64,000 nt of DNA, taken from the NCBI GenBank assembly GCA_964532065.1, contig CAZHHG010000006.1, positions 16,710-80,709 of the forward strand. The letters are read 5' to 3'. This DNA is from DSXH01 sp964532065 (GTDB lineage: Bacteria > Bacteroidota > Ignavibacteria > Ignavibacteriales > Melioribacteraceae). Within the stretch, counting starts at the first letter, position 1. Each line of letters starts with the position of its first letter. The notes below the pieces were generated by a model. That model saw only the letters and a program-made list of their open reading frames with translations. It was not told where the DNA came from and did not search any database. Positions 7,687-16,323 of this stretch are shown piece by piece. The position numbers and the translations under genes are program-made.

Positions 7687-10600
7687 TTTACATCAATCCT
7701 GGAATTTATGTACATAGTTATTTTTGAAGCAAGAAGCGTAGAATTTATCGGCTTGGTTACCAGATCATTAAAACCATTCCTGGTAACCACTTCTTTATTA
7801 TCTAACATGGCATACGCGGTAAGGGCAATAACCGGAATAGATGAAACGCGATTATCGCTCCGTATTCTTTTTACAGTTTCAAATCCGTCCATCTGAGGCA
7901 TCATAATGTCGAGCAGTATAAGGTCGGGATTAATATGATTGAGCATCAGGAGGCATTCTGTACCATTGTGTGCAAAGACTGTTTCATAGTTAAGCTCTTT
8001 AACGAATTCACCGATTGTAAAGAGGGTATCCGGGTCGTCATCAACTATCAGAATTGTCTGTTTCGGTTCCGATAATCCATTATCGCCTTCTACCGGAATG
8101 TTATCGCTGATTTTTTCTTCAATTAAATTATTATTACGGCTCGATAATTCAGAATCAATCATCAATCTCTCTTTGAGGCTTTTTAAAACATCGAGGGGAT
8201 GATTCTTGCTTCGCAGAGTCAATTCTTTAATAGAGGAATTAATCCACTCGAAATCCTTTTCCAAATTTTCTTTACTTACATTAAGAACTGTAAAGAGATT
8301 CCTGTTCAGTTTGTACTCTTCAATTTTAAGCAGGAATTCTAGGGTGTCGGATTTGAAGGAATCAAAATCAATAACCACCAGATATCTGGAATCTTTTGCG
8401 GGATTAGTAATTAAAGAATTTAGATCGTCAATGAATTTTATTCTCCTTTCCGGTGGATTTTCATTCGAGAACAAACTTTTGAACTTCAGTTGATCCCTGG
8501 ATGCAAAAATAATTTCCTGTATTCTGCTTTGAGAGAAAAACTCCAGGTTCTTAACTATTCTTTCAAAATCTTTAAGGGTAGCAGGTTCAACAATAAAATC
8601 GAATATAGCCGGAAGCCATCCAACTTTTTCATTCTCTAGTATTGAAATCAGAATTGTAATTACGTCCCGGCTGTAAGGATTCGACTTAATTTCGGCCACT
8701 TCGCGTATCAAATTATCTTTGACATCATCGCAGCAGAAAATAAATGCTTCCGGCACCGGACGACCGGTATTGCTAAAATTATTTTTCCCGATATGATAAG
8801 GGATAAGCTCATAGTCATATGAGTGGAGATAATCCGTAATAAATTTTGAAGTATCGGAGTTTTTACATGATATATAAGCACTCTTTTTAATAGCATCCTT
8901 ACCGGTATCTTCATGGATTGCAAGAAAATCCCTGATGGGAAGATCGAAGACATCCAGAACAATATCGTGCAGTGCAAAAGCGAACTCGGAACCTTTGTGT
9001 AATTGGCTCTTAAGAGAAAGAGTTCCGCCCAGTAATTCAACATAACGTTTGGTAATCGTAAGGCCGAGCCCGGCGCCTCCGTATTTTCTTGACGATCCTG
9101 AATCAATCTGTCTGAACTCGGAGAAAATTATTTTCTGATTCTCCTCTGAAATTCCAATTCCTGTATCGGCAACCGAGAAATTCAGATCAAGATTATTTTC
9201 TAGTGTAATAGAGAGTTTAACTTCACCGGAATCCGTAAACTTAACGGCATTAGTTATAAGATTATTAAGGATCTGTTCCAGTTTACTCTTATCGGTATTA
9301 AGAAGGAGGTTTTTACCCGGAGGGGATTCAATAAGGAACTTCAGGTTTTTATCCGAAGCAATCTGTTGAATGTTGGTATTAATGTCTTCAAGAAGGTCGC
9401 TGAGCAGAAAATTATCTTTTTTGATTTCTATTCTGCCGGATTCAAATTTCGAGAACTCAAGAATATTGGTAATCATGCCAAGGAGTTTTTTACCATTACG
9501 GTATACAATGCCCATTCTTTCTTTAGATTTCTGGGGAGTAACGTCGTCTTTCAATATTAGTTCTGTGAGGCCCAGGATGGAAATAAGCGGGGTGCGAAGC
9601 TCATGCGACATACTTGCAAGAAACTGTGATTTTACTTTTGTTAGCTCAACTGCTTTGGCTCTCTGCTTATCAAGCTCAAGAGCTTTTTCATTTATCTGTC
9701 TGTGAAGTTCTTTCAGCTCATCATTCTGTTCGATTATCTGTTTATTCTGTTTCTGGTATTCCTCGTTAAGCCTTCTGAGTTCAACTACATAGTTTTCGAG
9801 TTGCTCGAGTGAGCGAGCGTTTACAAGTCCGATTGCAAGCTGTTCCTGTATATTGTCGATGTAGTTTCTAACACTGCCGCCGGGTTCCGAATCCGAAGCA
9901 AGTTCAAGAATTGCGATTGTCTCCCTGTTGTAGATGATAGGGTAGATTAGAATATATTTTATTTTAATGGAAGTAAGACCTGTTTTTATTTCCGGGAAAT
10001 TCTCGCTGAAGTTGAATTCGACCACTTCTTTTTTATCAATGGCATTACTATAGAGATCGGGTTCCTGAGTCGGTTTAATAATATTTTTACCGATTCCGGA
10101 TGAAGAGATAAGCCGGAGATTCTTTTCGTCTACCATGTAAAGAACGCCGAACACGATGTTTGTGGATTTAATAATCTTATTGAGAGATGCTTCGGAAACC
10201 TCTTTGAGCGTGGAGCTTTGGTTTATAAGAGAAATAAAGTCGGTATACTCCTTTTCGGCATCATCCTTCTTTTTAAGTTCATTCAGCATTTGGTTAAAGG
10301 CTTCGCCTAATCTTCCGAGTTCGTCATTCGAAACTATCTGAACCCTATGATCCAGATTCCCTTTCCTTGTTATTTCAGCGCCTTCGCTTAATAGTCCGAT
10401 CTGTTTCCGTAATTTAGTAGTGAAAAGTAGAATGAGAATAAAAGCAAGCGAGCTTCCGGAGATAAGTATTATAAGCATTACATCGCGTAACGTGTTTTTA
10501 AGCCCGACTCCCTCCTGATAGGTTTTAAATACAACAAAGCTGATTCTTGCACCCGGTGTAAGGATCTGGTGAGGTGAAATAGCTGCCGCTTCAAAATCGG

Positions 10601-11222
10601 CATTATCAATCTCCTCCTTATAAAGGTCGAAATTATTCCTGAATTTAAGTTCGCGGATGGCATTGATAATATTCAGGAGGTAAGTCTGGTTTTTACCGGC
10701 GTTGGAAAATTCAACCGGTGAATCGTTGATCACCAGAGCTATGTCGGCTCTGATTTTCTCGCTTATTTTATCCAGGAATCCGGATGTTATATGAACACCG
10801 TAATAGAAAATCTGATCGTCATTCAATTTTGCGTAGCGGAGAATTAAGTTCGGATTATCAACAAATAATTGTTTAAATGACCGGGAACGGAAATTTATAT
10901 AGGAATTGGACTTAACTTTAAATTCAGTATTACTGATAAGTGAGTCGTTAACCAGCGTAAAAATAAAATCGATCCCTGTTGAGTCCAGATTTATTTTTTC
11001 AATATCGGGAATGGATGAAAAGATTCTCGAAAAATCATCATCTGTCTGTTCAATACGATTTTGAAAAGTAAAAATAAAATCATTGGTGGAATTAAGAATG
11101 TCTTTGGACTGATAATTTGATATAAGCTGGCCGGTTAGATTATAATAGATTACAGCTGTCGCAAAGGAAGCAATTAAAATAATTACAAATGTAATCAGTA
11201 TTAAACGGACCTGAAGAGTCAT
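7683..11222 (-). CDS. Large membrane hybrid histidine kinase (HAMP-GAF-HisKA-HATPase-receivers)
   Basis: An 1179-residue sensor kinase. Order: transmembrane helix (about 7-29), a periplasmic sensor of about 215 residues with no domain I recognise, a second helix (about 246-268), HAMP (about 270-320), GAF-like domain (about 330-480), a long coiled coil, HisKA with H-box SMSHELRTPL (about 545), HATPase (N-box LNNLITNAVKF, G1 ADTGIGIS, G2 GAGLGLTI), two degenerate receiver-like segments (about 760-1010) and a true receiver (LIVDDDPDT, Asp in LILLDIMMPQMDG, Lys in TKPINS). It lies directly downstream of the secretin gene of the pilus-like operon with 93 bases between, and overlaps the next receiver gene by four bases. 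This suggests control of the pilus-like system, without proof. Confidence 0.9.
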   Translation of the reverse strand: MTLQVRLILITFVIILIASFATAVIYYNLTGQLISNYQSKDILNSTNDFIFTFQNRIEQTDDDFSRIFSSIPDIEKINLDSTGIDFIFTLVNDSLISNTEFKVKSNSYINFRSRSFKQLFVDNPNLILRYAKLNDDQIFYYGVHITSGFLDKISEKIRADIALVINDSPVEFSNAGKNQTYLLNIINAIRELKFRNNFDLYKEEIDNADFEAAAISPHQILTPGARISFVVFKTYQEGVGLKNTLRDVMLIILISGSSLAFILILLFTTKLRKQIGLLSEGAEITRKGNLDHRVQIVSNDELGRLGEAFNQMLNELKKKDDAEKEYTDFISLINQSSTLKEVSEASLNKIIKSTNIVFGVLYMVDEKNLRLISSSGIGKNIIKPTQEPDLYSNAIDKKEVVEFNFSENFPEIKTGLTSIKIKYILIYPIIYNRETIAILELASDSEPGGSVRNYIDNIQEQLAIGLVNARSLEQLENYVVELRRLNEEYQKQNKQIIEQNDELKELHRQINEKALELDKQRAKAVELTKVKSQFLASMSHELRTPLISILGLTELILKDDVTPQKSKERMGIVYRNGKKLLGMITNILEFSKFESGRIEIKKDNFLLSDLLEDINTNIQQIASDKNLKFLIESPPGKNLLLNTDKSKLEQILNNLITNAVKFTDSGEVKLSITLENNLDLNFSVADTGIGISEENQKIIFSEFRQIDSGSSRKYGGAGLGLTITKRYVELLGGTLSLKSQLHKGSEFAFALHDIVLDVFDLPIRDFLAIHEDTGKDAIKKSAYISCKNSDTSKFITDYLHSYDYELIPYHIGKNNFSNTGRPVPEAFIFCCDDVKDNLIREVAEIKSNPYSRDVITILISILENEKVGWLPAIFDFIVEPATLKDFERIVKNLEFFSQSRIQEIIFASRDQLKFKSLFSNENPPERRIKFIDDLNSLITNPAKDSRYLVVIDFDSFKSDTLEFLLKIEEYKLNRNLFTVLNVSKENLEKDFEWINSSIKELTLRSKNHPLDVLKSLKERLMIDSELSSRNNNLIEEKISDNIPVEGDNGLSEPKQTILIVDDDPDTLFTIGEFVKELNYETVFAHNGTECLLMLNHINPDLILLDIMMPQMDGFETVKRIRSDNRVSSIPVIALTAYAMLDNKEVVTRNGFNDLVTKPINSTLLASKITMYINSRIDVK

Positions 11223-11315
11223 AACAAAAGTGCTTCATTTTTATTATTTCAGAATTCTTTGTTTTCAGAAACAGTGTTGAAAAAAATAAGACAGATAAGG
11301 AGTACGCAAAGAGAT

Positions 11316-12560
11316 CTATTTTTCTTCTTCATTCTTTTTCAAGTTTGCTTTTATTTTTTCCAGAGCTTCTGCATTATCCTGAAGTTCTTTTTTAAGTACC
11401 TGAGTTTCCTTCTGTTTCGAAACCCTTTCCTTCAATGAGGGGAGTATCTCGGCCTTGATGAGCATAATTATCTCCTTCTTGGCCATTTCTTTGGAGTCGT
11501 ATCCTGTAAGATACCTGATTCCCAGAACCCACCATGGTAAATCTCTAAGGAACGGAATTCCTCTTCGGACTGTAGTTTCTTCGTATACAATTAAACCGCC
11601 AATTGCAGTTTCCTCTCCATCCAGAAGCATAACGGAGGTAGTAGCTTGAGTTTTTCTAATTTCAGTGCTGATAACATCCGGTATAGCAGTACTTCTTTCT
11701 ACCTTAAGTTGAAGCAGGATGTAATCGATTCCGTCTTCATTATAAATATGAGGAGTTACTTCCAGAATTGTACCGGTAGAATAGAATTTATCGATCAGGT
11801 TACCGGCGAAGTCTCTCTCTTTAATTGAGAAATCCGAGCCGACCTGTGCTCTTCCCTGAATATTATTTCTAACAGTTACGTTTGGTCTTGCAAAAATTTC
11901 ACCAAGGTTTTCGGTTTCAAAAAATCTAAAGAGTGCAGTGGCGTTGCCTTTAAAAGGTCCCATCTCAAAAGTAGAAGCGCTCGATAGATCGAAAGCCGGC
12001 GGTTTCTGCTGAACCTGCTGGGTGGTCGAAGAACTGCTCTGCTGTTCCTCCTGAACACTTACAAAATCTCCGCCGATAGAAAGGCCGCTTCTCGAAAGCA
12101 GAAATTGCCAGTTAATTCCTCTTTCCTGCATTTCCGATACATTCGCTTCGAACATAAGAGCGGTTATTTTAACCTCCCTATCATCAACTGAAGCATAAAC
12201 TTCCGGTGTGAGTTGTTCCTTACCCGCATCCTTCTTTTTAACAACTATGACAGATTCAGTCTCCTCAACAATAAGATTATGATACTGGGCAATTATGAAA
12301 AGGGCTTTCTTATATTGAATCTTATCCAGTTCTACTCCGATAGGGACATTAATTCCTGCGGTAGAGACGACCCGTTTACCGGAGATTTTTTCACTGACAG
12401 TACTGAGAACCTGGATTGCCTGCTCGAAAGTTATAGTTTCGGAAAGGGTAACAAGTTCAGCAGGATTTACGTAACCCTGCAGTTTCTGTTTAAGATCAAC
12501 CTGAGCATAATTTACAAAGACGAAAGAGAGGAACAGCCAGGATGTAATTAGCTTTTTCAT
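11316..12560 (-). CDS. Short secretin (PilQ/GspD-like outer membrane channel)
   Basis: A 414-residue exported protein with a signal peptide ending in NYAQ. Residues 30-110 resemble a single N0/STN-type periplasmic domain; residues 125-370 are the secretin core, with ARPNVTVRNN, the VGSDFSI stretch, GTILEVTPHI and the closing GIPFLRDLPWWVLGIRYL motif typical of secretins. Residues 375-414 form a charged coiled-coil tail. PilQ or GspD are normally 600-750 residues with several N-domains, so this is a compact form. It is the last pilus gene in the run, two bases after the PilO/PilP-like gene stop. It would form the outer membrane pore of the pilus-like machine. Confidence 0.85.
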   Translation of the reverse strand: MKKLITSWLFLSFVFVNYAQVDLKQKLQGYVNPAELVTLSETITFEQAIQVLSTVSEKISGKRVVSTAGINVPIGVELDKIQYKKALFIIAQYHNLIVEETESVIVVKKKDAGKEQLTPEVYASVDDREVKITALMFEANVSEMQERGINWQFLLSRSGLSIGGDFVSVQEEQQSSSSTTQQVQQKPPAFDLSSASTFEMGPFKGNATALFRFFETENLGEIFARPNVTVRNNIQGRAQVGSDFSIKERDFAGNLIDKFYSTGTILEVTPHIYNEDGIDYILLQLKVERSTAIPDVISTEIRKTQATTSVMLLDGEETAIGGLIVYEETTVRRGIPFLRDLPWWVLGIRYLTGYDSKEMAKKEIIMLIKAEILPSLKERVSKQKETQVLKKELQDNAEALEKIKANLKKNEEEK

Positions 12561-12561
12561 T

Positions 12562-13449
12562 TTATTTACTCTGCTTTTTTTCTTTATCGAGTTTCAGTGT
12601 TACTGATTCAATTATTCCGCCCTTGTTAAGGACAAAATTCACTTCGTTGGTCTGGTAATTTATATTCGTCAGATAACCGAGATAAACTCTGTCTCCCTCC
12701 CAGAGTAGATAAGTATTCCCGTTAGCATCAGCCAGGAAAGCACCGTCGGGTATTAACGCCAGCAATACCGCAGACTGTACGTCGAGCAATGAATCTGTAT
12801 TCGGAGGAATTTCATTTCTGATCAACGGATAGAAAATATCGTAAAGAGGATTTGGTATAAGCGAGTTCTCTGTATAGTTGGCAACATAGAATCTGTCGTC
12901 GTTCGAGAAGTAAACCGAAACCTTGAATTTAAAACTCACCAGATAATGGGGAGTGCCGTCCTGATCAACTTTTACATTATTCGTAAGATCCAGACCGGAT
13001 ATTTTCTTTAATAATTTACTCTCTTCTATTGCATAAATCAGATTATTAAGATCATTAAACTCGGCAATCCCGTTCAAAGTATAGTTATAAATATTGAAAT
13101 TCACCCCCGCTTCAGTATCTTCATATTCAATATTTACATAGGAATCCGGCGAGAATGAATAACTGGTTTTGTTAATGAAATCGAAAAAGTCCGACTGGGG
13201 AAGATTGAACGGTATATTATATTTTCTGTTAGCAAGAATTGAATCGAGCTGAGCAACTCTGTTTTTTAATTTCTGAAGCTGATCTTCAAGGTCTTTAGTA
13301 TCGAGCTGATAAAGCCGGAGGTCCTTTACTTTTTTCTCCCTGTCGTCAATCTTCCCTTTAAGAAAAACATAATTAAAGAGGCCGCCGGCCAGTATAATGG
13401 CAATCAGAATTAAAACAATAATGATAGTATTTTTTACTTTGCTGCTCAT
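12562..13449 (-). CDS. PilO-like inner membrane protein with PilP-like C-terminal domain
   Basis: A 295-residue protein with one N-terminal membrane helix (about 8-30), a coiled coil (about 35-75), a PilO/GspM-like alpha-beta region (about 80-205) and a C-terminal part (about 215-290). The last part reads like the PilP or GspC HR domain, with the pattern A.L.LIPDG.FLADANGNTYLL, GDRVYLG.LT and LNKGGIIESVTLKL. A PilO-PilP fusion is therefore my reading of it. These parts normally form the periplasmic alignment complex between inner-membrane platform and secretin. Its start overlaps the PilM-PilN stop by four bases, and the secretin gene follows after two bases, so translation is tightly coupled. 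Confidence 0.7.
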   Translation of the reverse strand: MSSKVKNTIIIVLILIAIILAGGLFNYVFLKGKIDDREKKVKDLRLYQLDTKDLEDQLQKLKNRVAQLDSILANRKYNIPFNLPQSDFFDFINKTSYSFSPDSYVNIEYEDTEAGVNFNIYNYTLNGIAEFNDLNNLIYAIEESKLLKKISGLDLTNNVKVDQDGTPHYLVSFKFKVSVYFSNDDRFYVANYTENSLIPNPLYDIFYPLIRNEIPPNTDSLLDVQSAVLLALIPDGAFLADANGNTYLLWEGDRVYLGYLTNINYQTNEVNFVLNKGGIIESVTLKLDKEKKQSK

Positions 13450-15002
13450 TTCGTAGTTAACGAATCTTCAGAGAGTTTAAAATTAATTGTATAAGCGAAT
13501 GCACTTTTCTCGCGGAGCGGTTCATAATTAATAAATTTCAATAAAGCTGTATTACTGTATTGAGCAAACTCTGTAAGAACGCTTCTTGATAAAGCATACC
13601 CGTTAATTTTTACTTCTTCGGGGCTAACGGTTTCGAGTTTGGTAAGCCAGAAATTTCTGCGTCTTTCTATAAAGTCCGATACTTTTGTTAAGTTTTTATT
13701 CCAGATACCCGAGCCTGTTGTAGCTGAATCCAGAATTGCCTGTGTCTTATCGAAGTTATTAATTCGTGCGTCCAGTGGAGTAATCTCATCAACGAGAGCC
13801 TGATTCTGCTGTTGTAAAACCGTCAGACGTTCAATCTCAAAATCGAGGTCTTTAATTTCCCTGTAACTCGATAGGATTTGAAAAGTGAAAAAAAATGTTG
13901 CGCCGAAGAGGAGTGGCAGAATAGCATAGCTATGCCATCCGAATTGTAAAAACTTCTGATGTTCCTGGATATACTTGGGAAGGAAATTCACACCAACATG
14001 AGTTTTATTCAATTCATCAAAATATTCGACAGCCGAAGCAATCGGAATTGCATAGAGAGCCAGATTTTTTGCATCTTCATCAGTAATAAGCGAATTATTA
14101 AAGTCCTCAAACTTTAGTTCACTCACATTAGCTTCAGGAAATGTACCGAAGAAAGAGAGTATCAGGTTTTCAGAACGGTCTTCGCCGCAGAGAATAATAT
14201 TATCGAGTTTTGGAATTCCTCCGTTCTCCATTTCAAGCAGAATTTTGGAGAAATATACGTCGTAAGTATGAAGATTCTTTGTTCCAATATCGAGAGTAGC
14301 ACCGATATGTTTTAATTTCTGTCCTTCCAGAAAAATCAGTTTGCTGTATTCTTTACCTATATAAATAATAAGTGTGTTGTCTTCAGGGAAGAATTTATTT
14401 GTTTTGCAGACATAATAAGCGAGCGACAGTTCGGCGGTTTTAACAGTAGGAATTTTAAAATATCTTCTGTTGTTTAAATTAGCGAGCAGATTAACAAGAT
14501 GGACACAAGGAATCTCACCTTCTATAAAAACGCTCAGCATCGCTTTATCATTTAATTCCGTCACATCAACCGAATCCAGATCAACAGAAATCCCTTTTAC
14601 ATTCCTGATATCATTGGCAACCAGCTGAAGCAGTTTCTTTTTATTTTCATCCCTCGGACCTTCGTAGTTATGGTAATTTACGACAGGTTCAGTAATTATC
14701 GGAATAAACTGGCAATGATTCAGCTTTAATCCGAACAGTGACGATTGAAGCTGACCAACATCCGAAGTATCCTTTTCCGGTTCCGACGCGGGGACTGCTT
14801 CATCAAGACTTTCGAATGAGAAGTTACTACCGGTATCGGCCGTTTCAATCTCATCAAGAGAAGCCTGACGTGAAAGCTGCTGAAGGGACTGGGACATTGT
14901 CAATGAAGCGACTCTTAAAACTTTTACAGTGTCTTTCTCCTTTGTAAGAACCGCAACTTTAGTGTCCGTTCCCTCACAATATATGCATACAACCGGTTTC
15001 AA
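13446..15002 (-). CDS. PilM-PilN fusion protein (GspL-like)
   Basis: A 518-residue protein. The first 330 residues look like a divergent actin-like PilM/GspL cytoplasmic domain (opening VCIYCEGTDTKVAVL, with TLIIYIGKEYSKLIFL in the middle). Then comes a PilN-type N-terminal motif, GVNFLPKY (compare the NLLP peptide of PilN that docks into PilM), one membrane helix (about 356-377), a coiled coil and a PilN-like periplasmic domain of about 140 residues. In most type IV pili PilM and PilN are separate. An Asp/Glu/Ser-rich linker sits near residues 50-85. It lies five bases after the PilT-like gene stop and overlaps the PilO-like gene. Confidence 0.75.
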   Translation of the reverse strand: MKPVVCIYCEGTDTKVAVLTKEKDTVKVLRVASLTMSQSLQQLSRQASLDEIETADTGSNFSFESLDEAVPASEPEKDTSDVGQLQSSLFGLKLNHCQFIPIITEPVVNYHNYEGPRDENKKKLLQLVANDIRNVKGISVDLDSVDVTELNDKAMLSVFIEGEIPCVHLVNLLANLNNRRYFKIPTVKTAELSLAYYVCKTNKFFPEDNTLIIYIGKEYSKLIFLEGQKLKHIGATLDIGTKNLHTYDVYFSKILLEMENGGIPKLDNIILCGEDRSENLILSFFGTFPEANVSELKFEDFNNSLITDEDAKNLALYAIPIASAVEYFDELNKTHVGVNFLPKYIQEHQKFLQFGWHSYAILPLLFGATFFFTFQILSSYREIKDLDFEIERLTVLQQQNQALVDEITPLDARINNFDKTQAILDSATTGSGIWNKNLTKVSDFIERRRNFWLTKLETVSPEEVKINGYALSRSVLTEFAQYSNTALLKFINYEPLREKSAFAYTINFKLSEDSLTTK

Positions 15003-15007
15003 ATCGA

Positions 15008-16240
15008 CTAAACACCCTTCATCAATTGAAGAATTCTATTTTTATTATTCGAGTAAGCGACTGCATTTTCTTTAGAAATCTTTTTATCTGTAAAGAGGCG
15101 TAACAAATCCTGTTCCATAGTAACCATTCCCTGCTGTCCACCCTGATTAATCATCATATAAATTTCGCTTGTATTGTTGTTCTTAATAGCCGCCTTAACG
15201 CTTGGAGTAACAATCAGAACTTCCTTAGCAAGAACACGTTTTCCATCGAGGCTCGGCACAAGTTTTTGCGACACTACAGATATCAAAACGTCTGCCAAAC
15301 GATTCCGGACTCTTTCCTGTTCTTCGGGGCTAACTTCTGCAATTATACGGTCTATCGACTCCACAGCTGAAGAAGTGTGTAAGGTAGAAAATACCTTATG
15401 ACCTGTATCTGTTACCTCTAAAGCTGCTAAAATAGTGTCCGGGTCCCTCATTTCACCAATAACAATAATATCAGGATCCTGGCGAAGGGCCTGAACCACA
15501 CCATCTTTAAAGGAAAGGACATCACGGCCAACTTCCCTATGCTTAATTATCGAAATTTTTGATGAATGTACATATTCAACTGGAGAGGCAATGATTACGA
15601 TGTGACATGGATCAAATTGATTATGAAAGTCTATTATTGCGTCGAGCGTGGAAGATTTACCGCTACCGGTAATTCCGGTTATAAGTGAGAGCCCGAACTT
15701 AATGTAATTGTGACTCATTGTTTTAACTGCATACGGATGAAAATCGAGTGACTCGATCGGCCGAACCGCAGCTTGAATAGCTCTCATATTAAGAGCCAGG
15801 GCATCCAGATCAAAATAAGCATCTGCTCTGAATCTTACATAACGCGAAATCTTATCGAGTTTGTATGTATGACTGAAATCCAGATTTCTGTTTTGAAGAA
15901 GGAACTGGCACTGATTTTTATTTAGGAGCGAAACAATTAATGCAGAGGATTCATCCACAGTGAACTGAGGCAACTCTTTTACACGTTCTTTTTTTCCATA
16001 GATTCTGAACCAGATAAAATTTTGAGCACCGAAACCGCCTATTTCAACATCCGATGCATTTCTTTCGAGCATTACGGTTAGAATATAGTTTGCAAGGTTA
16101 AGAACCTGGATTTTTTCCTCCTGTGTCATCCTGTCAATATTCTCGATTATATAACGAACTCTTTCAGGACCGAGAACTGTAGGAGGGATTTGCTTCGCAA
16201 ATTCAGAGAGGATTTTTTTTGCCTGTTCTACCATCAGCAA
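15008..16240 (-). CDS. PilT-like secretion/pilus ATPase with altered Asp box
   Basis: A 410-residue ATPase of the PilT/GspE superfamily. The Walker A motif is GITGSGKSSTL near residue 190, the Walker B-type motif is IVIGEMRDPDT, and the His box is DTGHKVFSTLHT. The N-terminal 170 residues are longer than in PilT. In the Asp box, family members usually have EDPIEYVH, but this protein reads ASPVEYVH, so the first acidic pair is lost while the second Glu stays. It may be a retraction ATPase, or an ATPase with changed activity working beside PilB. An alternative start is Met3. It sits between the PilB and PilM-PilN genes. Confidence 0.85.
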   Translation of the reverse strand: MLMVEQAKKILSEFAKQIPPTVLGPERVRYIIENIDRMTQEEKIQVLNLANYILTVMLERNASDVEIGGFGAQNFIWFRIYGKKERVKELPQFTVDESSALIVSLLNKNQCQFLLQNRNLDFSHTYKLDKISRYVRFRADAYFDLDALALNMRAIQAAVRPIESLDFHPYAVKTMSHNYIKFGLSLITGITGSGKSSTLDAIIDFHNQFDPCHIVIIASPVEYVHSSKISIIKHREVGRDVLSFKDGVVQALRQDPDIIVIGEMRDPDTILAALEVTDTGHKVFSTLHTSSAVESIDRIIAEVSPEEQERVRNRLADVLISVVSQKLVPSLDGKRVLAKEVLIVTPSVKAAIKNNNTSEIYMMINQGGQQGMVTMEQDLLRLFTDKKISKENAVAYSNNKNRILQLMKGV

Positions 16241-16323
16241 GTACCGAATTTCTGGTTAAATAGTGTTTTCTTCGATTTCTTTTAAGCAATATAAGAAAAC
16301 TTAGTCACGATTAAAGCAGTTTT

